From positions 11,230-75,229 of the forward strand of contig CAKUES010000010.1 in assembly GCA_934646835.1 (NCBI GenBank): a stretch of 64,000 nt of DNA, read 5' to 3'. The translations under genes and the position numbers were made by a program. The notes beneath the pieces are model-generated. The model saw nothing but the letters and a program-made list of their open reading frames with translations, was not told the origin of the DNA and ran no database searches. Of the stretch, positions 8,420 to 17,170 are shown piece after piece (position 1 is the stretch's first letter; each line of letters begins with the position of its first letter). This stretch comes from an uncultured Coriobacteriales bacterium (GTDB taxonomy: Bacteria; Actinomycetota; Coriobacteriia; Coriobacteriales; QAMH01).

Positions 8420-8631
8420 GTAGGGGATCCTGTCCCTCCCCAGCTACGTCGGGCCTCAGGCCATCATCACCGATGCGGCTGCTCCGGGCTTTCGCGCTAG
8501 CTCCGTTAGGCCACAAGCCATCATGTGTAGGGGTCGAATTCATTCGACCCCACCGCTGCAGCTCGCTATGGGCCTTCGCGTTAACGCCATTGATTCGCGA
8601 GGCCACGTAGGCGCCAGACGAAGTCGGCGCC
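8420..8631 (+). repeat. REP cluster, families C, B and A
   Basis: Family C at 8420-8441 (GTAGGGGATCCTGTCCCTCC), family B at 8527-8551 and family A at 8607-8631, with the CTTCGCGTTAACGCC linker between B and A. Confidence 0.8.
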
Positions 8632-8751
8632 ATCAGGTTCTAGCAAGTTTGGCCAACACCTGCGATGTACAGCAGATTGCGCGCTGCTGTTTCGTCCGAC
8701 TGCTCTTATGCCAGCGTCTGCCGTTGCCAAAACCCCTCTAACGCGCGACCC

Positions 8752-8903
8752 AGTCGAAAAACGCCTCGAAGTGAGCCTGTGGTTAACCCCTGCTTGATAA
8801 GTCGCGTAGCACACACTGCTGTGACCTGCGGTTTTGTGCTCTGTAGTCACTGCCTTGCTTGAGATGCACCTAATCATAGGCTCACTTCGCCCCGTTTTCT
8901 GAT
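8752..8903 (+). repeat. Long palindromic element C, class I
   Basis: About 152 bp. GTCGAAAAACG faces CGTTTTCTGA, and GAAGTGAGCCTGTG faces CATAGGCTCACTTC. The core motif TGACCTGCGGTTTTG is on the plus strand. The pairing is less perfect than in the other copies. Confidence 0.75.
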
Positions 8904-8946
8904 AACAGGCGCTTTTCGCGACAACGCCAGTGGGCTGGGGCCCGGA

Positions 8947-9162
8947 TGACACACTTTGTCACTGGCACAATGTGTGTCACTGCAGTTCGTTATCGATCCG
9001 CGAGGTCACGTAGGCACCAGACGAAGTCGGCGCCAGTGGGTTGCATTGAGCTGGCGGCCAATCGAAACAGTATGAACGCCCAATCGTTCATACTGTTGAC
9101 GTTTTGTCTTGAATCCGCTTGATTTCGCGGTGTTCTGAGCGATTTGTTGTTCAGAACACCGC
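8947..9162 (+). repeat. TGACACAC hairpin, REP family A and two further hairpins
   Basis: The hairpin at 8947-8979 repeats the unit at 7513. A variant family A REP is at 9010-9034. Two strong hairpins follow: AACAGTATGAACG with CGTTCATACTGTT (9066-9078 and 9085-9097, 13 bp) and GCGGTGTTCTGA with TCAGAACACCGC (9127-9138 and 9151-9162, 12 bp). The layout of two hairpins separated by a CTTGAATCCGCTTGATTTCG spacer recalls the triple hairpin at 62.5 kb. Confidence 0.7.
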
Positions 9163-9231
9163 TCCAGCACCCAGATGCCGTTGCTGCTAGCAGCGCCGGA
9201 CGCTGTCAAAATCCTTTCAATATGCGACACG

Positions 9232-9384
9232 TGTCGAAAAACGGTGCGAAGTGAGCGGCAAATCCGTGGGTACCCGAGTAGAGCGGGTGTCGTCTCTTGC
9301 AAAACCACAGGTCACGGCGTAGTGGTTCAGGGGTCTACTTGGCTTCCGGCCGTTTTGTCGCTCACTTCGCCCCAGTTTCTGACA
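9232..9384 (-). repeat. Long palindromic element D, class I
   Basis: 153 bp and nearly identical to element A through the inner arm and core. The core motif is on the minus strand. The right flank (ACAAATATCGCCA) is shared with element F, whose core is on the plus strand. Confidence 0.85.
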
Positions 9385-9461
9385 AATATCGCCAATCGAA
9401 AAGCATTGTCGCCGCAACCTGCCGTGCGCCCCGCAGTCCGCGTCCTCATCGTCGTTCTTTA

Positions 9462-9483
9462 TTATCGCAAGTCATTACGATAA
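9462..9483. promoter_or_regulatory. Operator site 1 (TTATCG...CGATAA) upstream of the NrfD-SPFH-GntR operon
   Basis: A 22-bp dyad begins TTATCGCAAG and ends CATTACGATAA, 40 bases before the start of the first gene. The same 22-mer with four changes is at 11930-11951, upstream of the molybdoenzyme operon. The GntR protein encoded in this operon is the obvious candidate binder. Confidence 0.6.
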
Positions 9484-9522
9484 AATGCGGAGCAAAAGGC
9501 AAGCTCAGAGAGGGGAGTAGCA

Positions 9523-10452
9523 GTGCTGAGCTCGTTTGTAACCTGCTATCTCTTCCTTGGCGGCGCGGGCGGCGGCGCACTCGCCATCATCTGCTTCTTG
9601 GAGCTCTTTGGGCGCCTCTTGCCCAACACACCGCGCGATATCCTCGCTTATCGCCAGCTTCAAGCGCGGGGCAGCCTCGTCTGCTTTGGGCTGCTTGCCC
9701 TCGGCGCGCTGTGCCTCTGGCTCGACCTTGGCCGCTCGGGCAACGTCTTCGCCCTCATCCTCTCGCCTCGGCTGACGCCGCTCACGATCGGAGCTTTTTC
9801 CTTGGCGCTCGCATTGCTGTGCTCTGCGCTGCTCGCGCTTTCGGCCTGCTTCGACTCCCCGCTGCTGCTCCTCGCGCCCCAAGCGCTGCGCGTCGGCCTC
9901 CGCGTCGTCGGCCTCGCCGCCGGCTTGCTGGTCACGGGCTACACCGCTGCCCTCCTGGGGAGTTCTGCCGCGGTCATCGCCTGGCAGTCGCCGCTTTTGC
10001 TGCCGCTCTTCGTGCTCTCGTCGCTGTCCAGCGGATTGGCCGCACTGCTTTTCGCCTCGGCGTTTGCCGATGAAGACGCCCTCGGCGCCAGAAGGCTGCG
10101 CGTCCTCCTCAATGCCGACACGGCGCTCATCATCCTCGAGCTTATCTGCCTTGCGGCCTTCATCGCCCTCATGGCAGCCCAGCCTGCGTCCGCTGCAGGT
10201 GCTAAAGCGCTGCTTTGCGGCAACCTCGCCCCGGCGTTTTGGGGTCTGCTCGTGGCGGCGGGCCTCATGCTCCCGCTGCTTTTGGAGCGCCTGCCCCAGC
10301 ATCCCACCCAAGCGCGCGTGCTCGTCTTGGCGTTGTGCGTCCTCGTCGGCGCTGCCGCGCTGCGCTGGTGCGTCGTCGACCTTGCCGCGTACGATCCATC
10401 CCAGGTCTACGCGGGCGTTCAGTATATAGAGACTGCCGTGATCGGCAGATAA
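9523..10452 (+). CDS. NrfD/DmsC-like integral membrane subunit
   Basis: 309 residues from a GTG start with GAGAGGGGAG upstream. About eight hydrophobic segments and very few charged residues. The start (CYLFLGGAGGGALAIICFLELFG) matches the first helix of NrfD/PsrC-type quinol-oxidising anchors, where the GGxGGG stretch is typical. The later segment SGNVFALILSPRLTPLTIGAF corresponds to the conserved loop before TM3. It has no catalytic or ferredoxin partner in its own operon; SPFH and GntR genes follow it. It may supply or replace the anchor of the molybdoenzyme operon downstream, which has its own NrfD at 15079. It lies 15 bases before the SPFH gene. Confidence 0.75.
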   Translation: MLSSFVTCYLFLGGAGGGALAIICFLELFGRLLPNTPRDILAYRQLQARGSLVCFGLLALGALCLWLDLGRSGNVFALILSPRLTPLTIGAFSLALALLCSALLALSACFDSPLLLLAPQALRVGLRVVGLAAGLLVTGYTAALLGSSAAVIAWQSPLLLPLFVLSSLSSGLAALLFASAFADEDALGARRLRVLLNADTALIILELICLAAFIALMAAQPASAAGAKALLCGNLAPAFWGLLVAAGLMLPLLLERLPQHPTQARVLVLALCVLVGAAALRWCVVDLAAYDPSQVYAGVQYIETAVIGR

Positions 10453-10467
10453 GGATTGGAGAGTGTC

Positions 10468-11451
10468 ATGAACCTCGACAGTAAGACCAAGACGCGGCAG
10501 GCCGCGGGGCGCAAGGCGAGCGACGCCTCCCGTATCCCGCCCGGCGAGCGCCAAGCGCGCATGGACGCGGCGACGACGTACGTTCCGCGCAAGACCTCCC
10601 GCAACGCGGTTTTGGTCTTTGGGCTCGCCGTCTTCGCGCTGCTCTTTGCTGCGGTGCTGGGTGTTGGCTGCATGCTGCTGGGTGCCGTGACGCCTGTTGT
10701 CGTCGGCATCGCCGTGCTCGTGGCAGCGCTTGCGGCATCGTCGATCCACATCGCTTTGAGCTGGGAGCGTGTCGTGGTGCTGCGCTTTGGCAAGGTCGTC
10801 CGCGTCGCCGGCCCCGGCCTGTACCTCACCGTGCCGATTATCGAGCAAGGGGCGGTGTGCATCGACCAGCGCACGGTGGCCACACCCTTCTATGCCGAGC
10901 AAACCCTCACGGCAGATCTCGTCCCCGTTACCGTCGACGCCGTCCTCTTCTGGATGGTGTGGGATGTGGAGAAGGCCTGCACGGAGGTCGAGGACTACTT
11001 TGGGTCCGTGTGCTTCCTCGCCCAGACCGCGCTGCGCGAGGCCGTCGGTCGCAAGAGCGTGGCCGATGTGGCGCTGAGCCGCGACGAGCTCGACGCGGAG
11101 ATCAAGACCGAGGTCGAGCGCATCGCCACCAACTGGGGCGTCGACGTCATCGACGTGAAGGTGCGCGACATCATCATCCCGGACAGCCTCCACGACGCCA
11201 TGTCGATCGAGGCGCAGGCGGAGCGCGAGCGCGCCGGTCGCCTGGCCGTGGCAGACGTCGAGGTCGACCTGGCGGAGACCTTCGCCGAGGCGGCCAAGAT
11301 CTACGGAGACCCCGAGGCAGCCCTCAAGCTCAGGGCCATGCTCATGCAATACGAGACAGTCAAGAAATCCGGTGGAACCGTAGTCACCGTCCCGACGGCG
11401 GTAAGCGACGGTTTTGTCGACGGAACGGAGGCAGCAAATGGCAAGCGCTAA
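10468..11451 (+). CDS. SPFH/Band-7 (stomatin-prohibitin-like) membrane protein
   Basis: 327 residues from the ATG at 10468, with GGAGAG upstream. A basic N-terminus of about 45 residues precedes two hydrophobic segments (about 50-70 and 73-95). The SPFH domain then starts at WERVVVLRFGKVVRVAGPGLYLTVPIIE and continues with QTLTADLVPVTVDAVLFW, YFGSVCFLAQTALREAVG, LDAEIKTEVERIATNWGVDV and DIIIPDSLHDAMSIEAQAERERAGR, which is the classic slipin/stomatin order. The charged coiled part is short. Such proteins form membrane microdomain oligomers that hold or protect membrane complexes. Placed between an NrfD anchor and a GntR regulator, it may organise the respiratory complex. The last 14 bases overlap the GntR start. 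Confidence 0.85.
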   Translation: MNLDSKTKTRQAAGRKASDASRIPPGERQARMDAATTYVPRKTSRNAVLVFGLAVFALLFAAVLGVGCMLLGAVTPVVVGIAVLVAALAASSIHIALSWERVVVLRFGKVVRVAGPGLYLTVPIIEQGAVCIDQRTVATPFYAEQTLTADLVPVTVDAVLFWMVWDVEKACTEVEDYFGSVCFLAQTALREAVGRKSVADVALSRDELDAEIKTEVERIATNWGVDVIDVKVRDIIIPDSLHDAMSIEAQAERERAGRLAVADVEVDLAETFAEAAKIYGDPEAALKLRAMLMQYETVKKSGGTVVTVPTAVSDGFVDGTEAANGKR

Positions 11452-11860
11452 GGACGCAGGCACCAACCCGATGGAGGGCTTCGAGCTCGACCACAACAGC
11501 GGCATTCCCGTGTGGATCCAGGTGAAGAGCCGCATCGCCTTTCTCATCGGCTCCGGCGCTTATCAGGAGGGTGACCAGCTTCCCACGGTGCGTCGCCTGG
11601 CTGTCGACCTCGACATCAGCTACAACACCGTCAACCGCGCGTACATGGATCTTGAGCGCGAGGGCTACATCACCACGCGCAAGGGCAGGGGCACCTTCGT
11701 GCTCGCGCGCAACAGCGTGGGCTGTGCCCGGGCAGAGAACAGCGCCCTTGACCTGCTGGTAGACGACATGATCAAGACCTGCGCGACAGCCGGCATGGAC
11801 GATTCCGATATCGTCGCCTTGGTCGAAAAGCGCCTCGACTACCGGAAGTACGGGCACTAG
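11438..11860 (+). CDS. GntR-family regulator, short YtrA-like type
   Basis: 140 residues from the ATG at 11438 (GGAGG upstream), overlapping the SPFH gene by 14 bases. The winged helix spans about residues 15-85: GIPVWIQVKSRIAFLIGSG, EGDQLPTVRRLAVDLDISYN, TVNRAYMDLEREGYITTRKG, RGTFVL. The tail is only about 50 residues (LVDDMIKTCATAGMDDSDIV), as in the YtrA subfamily, which lacks a large effector domain. Members usually repress their own operon and a neighbouring transport or respiratory operon. The shared dyads at 9462 and 11930 fit autoregulation plus control of the molybdoenzyme operon. Confidence 0.85.
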   Translation: MASAKDAGTNPMEGFELDHNSGIPVWIQVKSRIAFLIGSGAYQEGDQLPTVRRLAVDLDISYNTVNRAYMDLEREGYITTRKGRGTFVLARNSVGCARAENSALDLLVDDMIKTCATAGMDDSDIVALVEKRLDYRKYGH

Positions 11861-11920
11861 AAGGGCCACCGCCTGCTGTCTTCCCACGAAATCGCTTGAA
11901 AAATCGCAAAAATCTGCATC

Positions 11921-11959
11921 TTGTCACCATTGTCGCAAGACATTGTGATAATGTGACAA
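11921..11959. promoter_or_regulatory. Operator site 2, nested dyads upstream of the molybdoenzyme operon
   Basis: Outer arms are TTGTCAC (11921-11927) and GTGACAA (11953-11959). Inside them the 22-mer at 11930-11951 starts TTGTCGCAAGACATT and ends GTGATAA, matching site 1 at 18 of 22 positions. At least four half-sites of the form TTRTCRC are packed together, which suggests cooperative repressor binding about 110 bases before the first start codon. Confidence 0.6.
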
Positions 11960-12066
11960 CCAGAGAGTGGCCGCTCTGCATTTTGGTTATGGGAGGCGCA
12001 AGAGAGAAACCGCCTTCCTACACGCTCTCCTGCTGGGGCAGGAAAGCGAGAAGCTAAGGAGGAGAG

Positions 12067-14436
12067 ATGTCAGAGACGATGACCCCCACTGGCGGAATCA
12101 GCCGCAGGGGCTTTGTCAAGGCGGCTGGCGTTACTGGCGCCGCTTTGGGCCTCGCGGGCCTGGGCAGCATGACCGGTGCAGAGGGCTGGCTGGTCCCCGC
12201 GCAGGCTGTCGCTGATACCGAGGAGAAGACGGTTTACACCTTGCACCAGTTCATGTGCCAGGGCAACTGCTCCCTCAAGTGCACCATCCGCGACGGGCGC
12301 CTGTGCATGATTCAGCCCAACGATACCGTTGACGGCTACTACCAGCACTGCTGCGTCAAGGGTATTTCCGAGATTCAGCACGTGTACAGCAACGACCGCC
12401 TGCAGCAGCCCATGAAGCGCGTGGGCGAGCGCGGCGCAAACGAGTTCGTCGCCATCTCCTGGGACGAGGCCCTGGAGATCGTCGGCGAGGAACTCAAGAA
12501 GGCGTGGGATAAGTACGGCCATGAGTCCGTGTACATGTCCGCTTCCAACGAGCCCCGCTTTGCTCTGATGTCGCCGCTGCTGAAGTGCGGCACCGATTGC
12601 GAGCCTGGCATCGACCGCGGCGTCGGCCAGGGCATCGACGTTGCCAAGGGCGGCAGCGGCTTTGGCGATGCCAGTAACGAGACCAGGGACTGGGTCAACT
12701 CCAAGCTCGTCATCATCGCCGGCAACAACACCCTCGAAGCTTCCATGATGCAGGCCAGGGCCTTCTTCGATGCCCAAGAGGCCGGCTGCGAGATCGTCTA
12801 CATCGACCCGCACTTCGCTACCACCGCAGGCAAGGCCGACCAGTGGCTCCCCATCAAGCCCGGCACCGACGGTGCGTTCTTCCTCGGCATGCTCAGCTAC
12901 GTGCTCGACAACAAGCTCTACGACAAGGCCTTCATGAAGGCGCACACTACCTTCCCGCTGCTGGTGGACGCCAAGACGGGCGAGCTCGTGCGCTCTGGCA
13001 AGGGCGATGCGCCCTACGTGGTCTGGGATAGCGCCAAGAACACCGCCGTCTCCCATACCCAGGCCGGTGCCAACACCGCGCTCGAGGGCGAGTTCACGGT
13101 CAACGGCAAGAAGTGCACGACGACCTTCGAGCTGCTCAAGAAGAACCAGAAGTCCTATACCACGGACTGGGCTGCAGAGAAGTGCGGTATCGCGAAAGAG
13201 AAGATCGAGGAAATCGCCCGCAAGTACGCCGAGGGCCCCGCGTGCATCGGCTACGGCATGGGCGGCAGCGACAAGTTCTCCAACCCCGATGTCCAGGGCC
13301 ATGCGATCGTGACGCTGGCTGCCCTGACCGGCAACATCGGCAAGCCCGGTGCCGGTATCGGCAACTACAACGGCGGCATGGGCCGCGGCGCTGCGCTTGC
13401 AGGCTGGGCGTTGCCGGAGGAGTTCGTCTCCCCCAAGCTGCCCGTGCGCGCAGACCGCTTCCCCGTCCAGGACAACGACGTCCACGTCATCATCTCCCTG
13501 GGCAACACCTTCCAGCAGTACTTCGCCAACTACAACCAGACGCGCGAGTGGATCAAAAGCTTGGACTTCATCCTTCACATCGGCATGTACTACGAGGACA
13601 CTGTCGCCTACGCTGACGTCGTCTTGCCTGTGTGCTCTAAGTTCGAGGACACCGTCGATCACTCCATCGTCCGCAGCGGCTACAACCATGTGATCTTGCA
13701 GGAGAAGTGCATCGACCCGCTCTTCGAGTCTAAGCCTGACTTCGACGTCATGCAGCTCATCCTCAAGAGCGTCGGCCTCGACCAGTACCTGCCCAAGGAC
13801 GCCCAAGAGCTCACCCGCTTCCAGGTCGACAAGTCCGAGGACCTGGCCGCGCAGGGCATCACCTTCGACAAGCTGATCGAGAACCACGGCAGCATGCCCA
13901 TCGCGGGCATCGACAAGCCGCGCGTCGGCTTTACCGACCAGGTGTACCCCACCGCCACCGGCAAGCTCGAGGTCTACTACGAGGCCCAGATGCCCGTCAA
14001 GCAGGCATGGCCCACTTGGGAGGAGAACAACGAGGTCTTCGACGGCAACCCGCTGATGGAGAAGTACCCCCTGCAGTTCACCCAGACGCGCACGCGCTTC
14101 TCGAACCACTCCCACTTCAAGGCCGCGACCTGGCTGCAGCAGTTCCACGGCTCCTACCTGGAGCTCAACCCCGTCGACATGAAGAGCAGGGGCCTGGCCG
14201 ACGGCGACATCGTCGAGGGCTTCAACGACCGCGGCTCCTTCAAGTGCCCGGTTCACGCCAACGACTCCGTTCGCCCTGGCAGCGCCAGGACCTTCGAGGC
14301 CGGCTGGTCCAAGCATATGGTCGAGGGTAACACCCAAAACGTGACCAACGACCACATCAACGAGCGCGACGCCTATCTCCTGACGGGCGCCCCCATCCCC
14401 TTCAACGACACGCTCATCGAAGTCAAGAAAGCGTAG
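12067..14436 (+). CDS. Exported molybdopterin oxidoreductase, catalytic subunit
   Basis: 789 residues; ATG with AAGGAGG upstream. Residues 12-16 (SRRGF) start a twin-arginine signal with a hydrophobic stretch to about residue 33, so the enzyme works outside the membrane. C64, C68 and C72, with C95 or C96, can hold a [4Fe-4S] cluster. The bis-MGD domains follow the DMSO-reductase order: RLQQPMKRVGERGANEFVAI, WDEALEIVGEELKKAWDKYG, VIIAGNNTLEA, DQWLPIKPGTDGAFFLGML, AALTGNIGKPGAGIGNYNGG, and the C-terminal NHSHFK...NDRGSF cap. The cap resembles that of pyrogallol transhydroxylase-type enzymes (NDRGS, a proline-glycine turn, a final ND followed by LIE). The molybdenum ligand could not be assigned. 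It heads an operon with ferredoxin, NrfD and TorD genes. The substrate is unknown; sulfur or nitrogen oxides or a reducible organic compound are possible. Confidence 0.9.
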   Translation: MSETMTPTGGISRRGFVKAAGVTGAALGLAGLGSMTGAEGWLVPAQAVADTEEKTVYTLHQFMCQGNCSLKCTIRDGRLCMIQPNDTVDGYYQHCCVKGISEIQHVYSNDRLQQPMKRVGERGANEFVAISWDEALEIVGEELKKAWDKYGHESVYMSASNEPRFALMSPLLKCGTDCEPGIDRGVGQGIDVAKGGSGFGDASNETRDWVNSKLVIIAGNNTLEASMMQARAFFDAQEAGCEIVYIDPHFATTAGKADQWLPIKPGTDGAFFLGMLSYVLDNKLYDKAFMKAHTTFPLLVDAKTGELVRSGKGDAPYVVWDSAKNTAVSHTQAGANTALEGEFTVNGKKCTTTFELLKKNQKSYTTDWAAEKCGIAKEKIEEIARKYAEGPACIGYGMGGSDKFSNPDVQGHAIVTLAALTGNIGKPGAGIGNYNGGMGRGAALAGWALPEEFVSPKLPVRADRFPVQDNDVHVIISLGNTFQQYFANYNQTREWIKSLDFILHIGMYYEDTVAYADVVLPVCSKFEDTVDHSIVRSGYNHVILQEKCIDPLFESKPDFDVMQLILKSVGLDQYLPKDAQELTRFQVDKSEDLAAQGITFDKLIENHGSMPIAGIDKPRVGFTDQVYPTATGKLEVYYEAQMPVKQAWPTWEENNEVFDGNPLMEKYPLQFTQTRTRFSNHSHFKAATWLQQFHGSYLELNPVDMKSRGLADGDIVEGFNDRGSFKCPVHANDSVRPGSARTFEAGWSKHMVEGNTQNVTNDHINERDAYLLTGAPIPFNDTLIEVKKA

Positions 14437-14446
14437 GTGATAGACC

Positions 14447-15064
14447 ATGACCAGACTAGCTCTCGCTATCGATAAGAAGCGCTGCATCGGCTGCCACACC
14501 TGCGCCAATGCTTGCAAGATGCAGAACAACGTCCCCATGGGCATGCTGTGGAACCGCGTCCTCACGGAGGACTGCGACATCATGGACGGCGCCGTCGGCA
14601 CCTATCCCAATCTGAGCCGCAACTACCTGCCCGTCGCCTGCCAGCACTGCGAGAACGCAGCATGCAGGAAGGTCTGCCCCACCGGTGCGACCTACCGCGA
14701 CGACAAGGGCCGCATCGAGATCGACTACGACAAGTGCATCGGCTGCCGCATGTGCATGGCCGCCTGCCCCTACAACGCCCGCGTGTTCAACTGGAACGAG
14801 CCCGAGCGCGACCCGGACTTCAACTACGGCGACTCCCGCGTGCCCGTGCGCCCCAAGGGCGTGGCCGAGAAGTGCACCCTGTGCAAGGAGCGCACCGACG
14901 AGGGCGAGGCGCCCATGTGCGCCGTGTGCTGCCCCACCCATGCGCGCATCTTCGGTGACCTGGACGATCCCGACAGCGAGATCTCCAAGGCCATCAGGGA
15001 GAACAACGGCTATGTCCTGCTGGAAGACCGCGGTACCAAGCCGCAAGTCCACTACTTCAACTAA
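14447..15064 (+). CDS. Four-cluster [4Fe-4S] ferredoxin subunit (DmsB-like)
   Basis: 205 residues. Four groups of cysteines: CIGCHTCANAC (13-23), ACQHCENAACRKVCP (about 65-77), KCIGCRMCMAACP (about 97-107) and KCTLCKERTDEGEAPMCAVC (about 143-162). This is the DmsB/NrfC/PsrB pattern, which moves electrons from the quinol-oxidising anchor to the molybdenum subunit. It has no signal peptide of its own, as expected for co-export with the Tat-bearing partner. It starts 10 bases after the catalytic gene and ends 14 bases before the NrfD gene, so all three are certainly co-transcribed. Confidence 0.93.
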   Translation: MTRLALAIDKKRCIGCHTCANACKMQNNVPMGMLWNRVLTEDCDIMDGAVGTYPNLSRNYLPVACQHCENAACRKVCPTGATYRDDKGRIEIDYDKCIGCRMCMAACPYNARVFNWNEPERDPDFNYGDSRVPVRPKGVAEKCTLCKERTDEGEAPMCAVCCPTHARIFGDLDDPDSEISKAIRENNGYVLLEDRGTKPQVHYFN

Positions 15065-15078
15065 GGGAGGTGCGAGCA

Positions 15079-16272
15079 ATGAGTTCTCTCGTCAAGAAGC
15101 CCGCCTTCATCGTCTTTGCCCTGCTCACCCTTATCGGCGTTGGCTGCTGGATTTTCCAGCTCGCCAACGGCCTGGGCGTCACGGGCATGAACAACTCCAA
15201 CTCCTGGGGTCTCTACATCACCCTGTTCATGTTCTTCGTGGGCCTTTCCGCCGGTGGCCTGATCGTGGCCTCCTCCGCGCACGTGTTCCACATCGAGGCG
15301 TTCAAGCAGGTCGCCGTACCCGCCGTCATCGTTTCCCTTGTGAGCATCTGCGTCGCTGGCATGTTCGTTTTGGTCGATTTGGGCGGCGTCCAGCGCATCT
15401 GGCGCATGCTCACCGGCCTCAACTTCACGAGCCCTCTGGCTTGGGACATGATTGTCATCACCTGCTACATCGTGATCAACGTGCTTGACCTCGTGTGGCT
15501 GACTAAGGGCGACCATCGCAAGGTCGAGGTTCTGTCCCGCGTGGCCCTGCCCGTTGCCATCCTGGTTCACAGCGTCACCGCTTGGATCTTTGGCCTGCAG
15601 ATCGCCAAGGCCTGGTACTCCGCCATCATGGCACCCATCTTCGTCGCCTCTGCCTGCGACTCTGGCCTGGCCCTGCTGCTGATCGCCCTGCTCATCCTGA
15701 ACAAGGTCGGTCTGTTCAAGTTCGACGCTGCGCTTATGAAGTCCCTGGCCGGCCTGCTGGCCTGCTTCATCGCCGTCGATGCTTTCTTCATCGGCTGCGA
15801 GTGCCTCACCATGGGTTATCCCGGTGGCCACGAGGCTCACGCGCTGGGCATCATGGCAAGCGGCGTGACCGCCCCGTTTTTCTGGGCAGAGATCCTCTGC
15901 GGTCTGCTCACCCCCTTCTGCATCCTGGTCTTTGCCAAGAACCGCGGCAACAGCAAGCTGGTTGCCATCGCATGCGTCCTGGTTGTGCTGGGCGTGTTCT
16001 GCAAGCGCGTGTGGCTGCTGTTCACGAGCTTCGTCACCCCCAACGTCCTCGGTGGCCCTGGCATCACCACTGGCAGCGCTGCGGCGCAGGTTGATGCGGG
16101 TGCCGTGTGGACGACGCTTGGTACCTATGCGCCCACCCTGCCCGAGGTCGTCATCGCCATTGGCGTCGTGAGCCTGGGTATCGCAGCTGCGATGGTGCTG
16201 AGCACCGTGTTGCTGGGCGGCAAGTCCGACGAGTCTGCTGTGGTTGACGCTGCCAAGACCGTCGCGGCCTAA
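15079..16272 (+). CDS. NrfD-family membrane anchor and quinol oxidase subunit
   Basis: 397 residues from the ATG at 15079 (GGGAGGTGCGAGC upstream). About 9-10 membrane segments. The second helix contains SWGLYITLFMFFVGLSAGGL, the hallmark of PsrC/NrfD proteins, and HVFHIEAFK follows it. Later FTSPLAWDMIVITCYIVINV and GHEAHALGIMASGVTAPFFW line the quinone region. It probably oxidises menaquinol at the membrane and passes electrons to the ferredoxin subunit. It differs strongly from the other NrfD-like protein at 9523. The tail is rich in Ala and Val (ESAVVDAAKTVAA). Confidence 0.9.
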   Translation: MSSLVKKPAFIVFALLTLIGVGCWIFQLANGLGVTGMNNSNSWGLYITLFMFFVGLSAGGLIVASSAHVFHIEAFKQVAVPAVIVSLVSICVAGMFVLVDLGGVQRIWRMLTGLNFTSPLAWDMIVITCYIVINVLDLVWLTKGDHRKVEVLSRVALPVAILVHSVTAWIFGLQIAKAWYSAIMAPIFVASACDSGLALLLIALLILNKVGLFKFDAALMKSLAGLLACFIAVDAFFIGCECLTMGYPGGHEAHALGIMASGVTAPFFWAEILCGLLTPFCILVFAKNRGNSKLVAIACVLVVLGVFCKRVWLLFTSFVTPNVLGGPGITTGSAAAQVDAGAVWTTLGTYAPTLPEVVIAIGVVSLGIAAAMVLSTVLLGGKSDESAVVDAAKTVAA

Positions 16273-16406
16273 GCCGGCGACAGTGCCGCTGGTGCCGTTA
16301 TCGACGGTAATCGGCATCATCTGATTACCGCCGATTGCAAGCTATCCCGCAGCTGGGGTCCTCTCCAAGTTCCTTTGGCCCTGGCTGATCCTTTTCCTCT
16401 CTTTTT

Positions 16407-16446
16407 GAGCCGCCCGCTTCCCAACCCTCTTCTTGGTGGGCGGCTC
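16407..16446. terminator. Hairpin between the NrfD and TorD genes
   Basis: A 9-bp stem, GAGCCGCCC with GGGCGGCTC, around a 22-base loop, just before the ribosome site of the chaperone gene. A weaker hairpin (CGGTAATC with GATTACCG) lies near 16307-16333. The spacing suggests partial attenuation, so the chaperone would be made in smaller amounts than the enzyme. Confidence 0.45.
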
Positions 16447-16469
16447 GCAACTTCTTCAAGGAGGCCGCT

Positions 16470-17096
16470 GTGAGAAACGACGAGTTGCAGACGCTGGGGG
16501 AGGCTTACGCCTTCATCGGCAACACCCTGCTGAGCACTATGGACGCCACGGGCGCCGCTGGCCTGGAGCCAGCTTCCTGGCAGCAGTTCCCTTGCTTTGA
16601 CGACGATGGTGTTCGTGCCGCCGTCGAGACGCTGGAAGCCTTTGCGCGCGAGGCCGCCGATAGGGTGCAGGCGGGTGAGGACGTGTCGCAGAGCGTGAGC
16701 GTGGAGTTCACAAGGCTCTTCGTGGGGCCTAAGGCGCCGCAGGCTGCGCCGTGGGAGACCGCTTACAGCTCTGCGAGCCCGACCGTGGGCTTTGGGCAGG
16801 CGACCTTCCGCATGCGCGATGCGCTGCGTCGCGCTGGCCTCGAGGTCTCCAACGAGAACAACCAGTATGCGGACCACATGGGCCTTGAGCTGCTGCTGCT
16901 CTCCGTCCTCTGCAAGCGCGAGGCTGCGGGTGAGGTAATCGATGGCATGGAGGCTGCGAGCTTTGCCGCGGACTTTCCCCTGCCATGGGTCGGCGCCTTT
17001 GCCGATGCGGTCCACGAGGCTGCGCCCGGCGGATACTACGACCTCATCGTGCGCCTTGCCGCGGCGTTGCTCGAGATGCACACAGCGCGCGGATAA
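16470..17096 (+). CDS. TorD/DmsD-type molybdoenzyme chaperone
   Basis: 208 residues from a GTG start with AAGGAGG upstream. It is an all-helical protein with the family's landmarks: YAFIGNTLL near the N-terminus, SVEFTRLFVGPKAPQAAPWE in the middle (the equivalent of the E-x-x-x-L-F-x-G...P-x-E motif), then NNQYADHMGLELLLLSVLCK and DFPLPWVGAFADAV. Such chaperones bind the Tat signal of the catalytic subunit and hold it until the cofactor is inserted. It is the last gene of the molybdoenzyme operon, about 200 bases after the anchor gene. Confidence 0.88.
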   Translation: MRNDELQTLGEAYAFIGNTLLSTMDATGAAGLEPASWQQFPCFDDDGVRAAVETLEAFAREAADRVQAGEDVSQSVSVEFTRLFVGPKAPQAAPWETAYSSASPTVGFGQATFRMRDALRRAGLEVSNENNQYADHMGLELLLLSVLCKREAAGEVIDGMEAASFAADFPLPWVGAFADAVHEAAPGGYYDLIVRLAAALLEMHTARG

Positions 17097-17170
17097 CCAG
17101 AGCGCCAACGGTCACGAGGCCGGCCCAGCCAGTGGACCGGCCTCGCTGCCTTTAGGGAGCGGCGCCCCCC

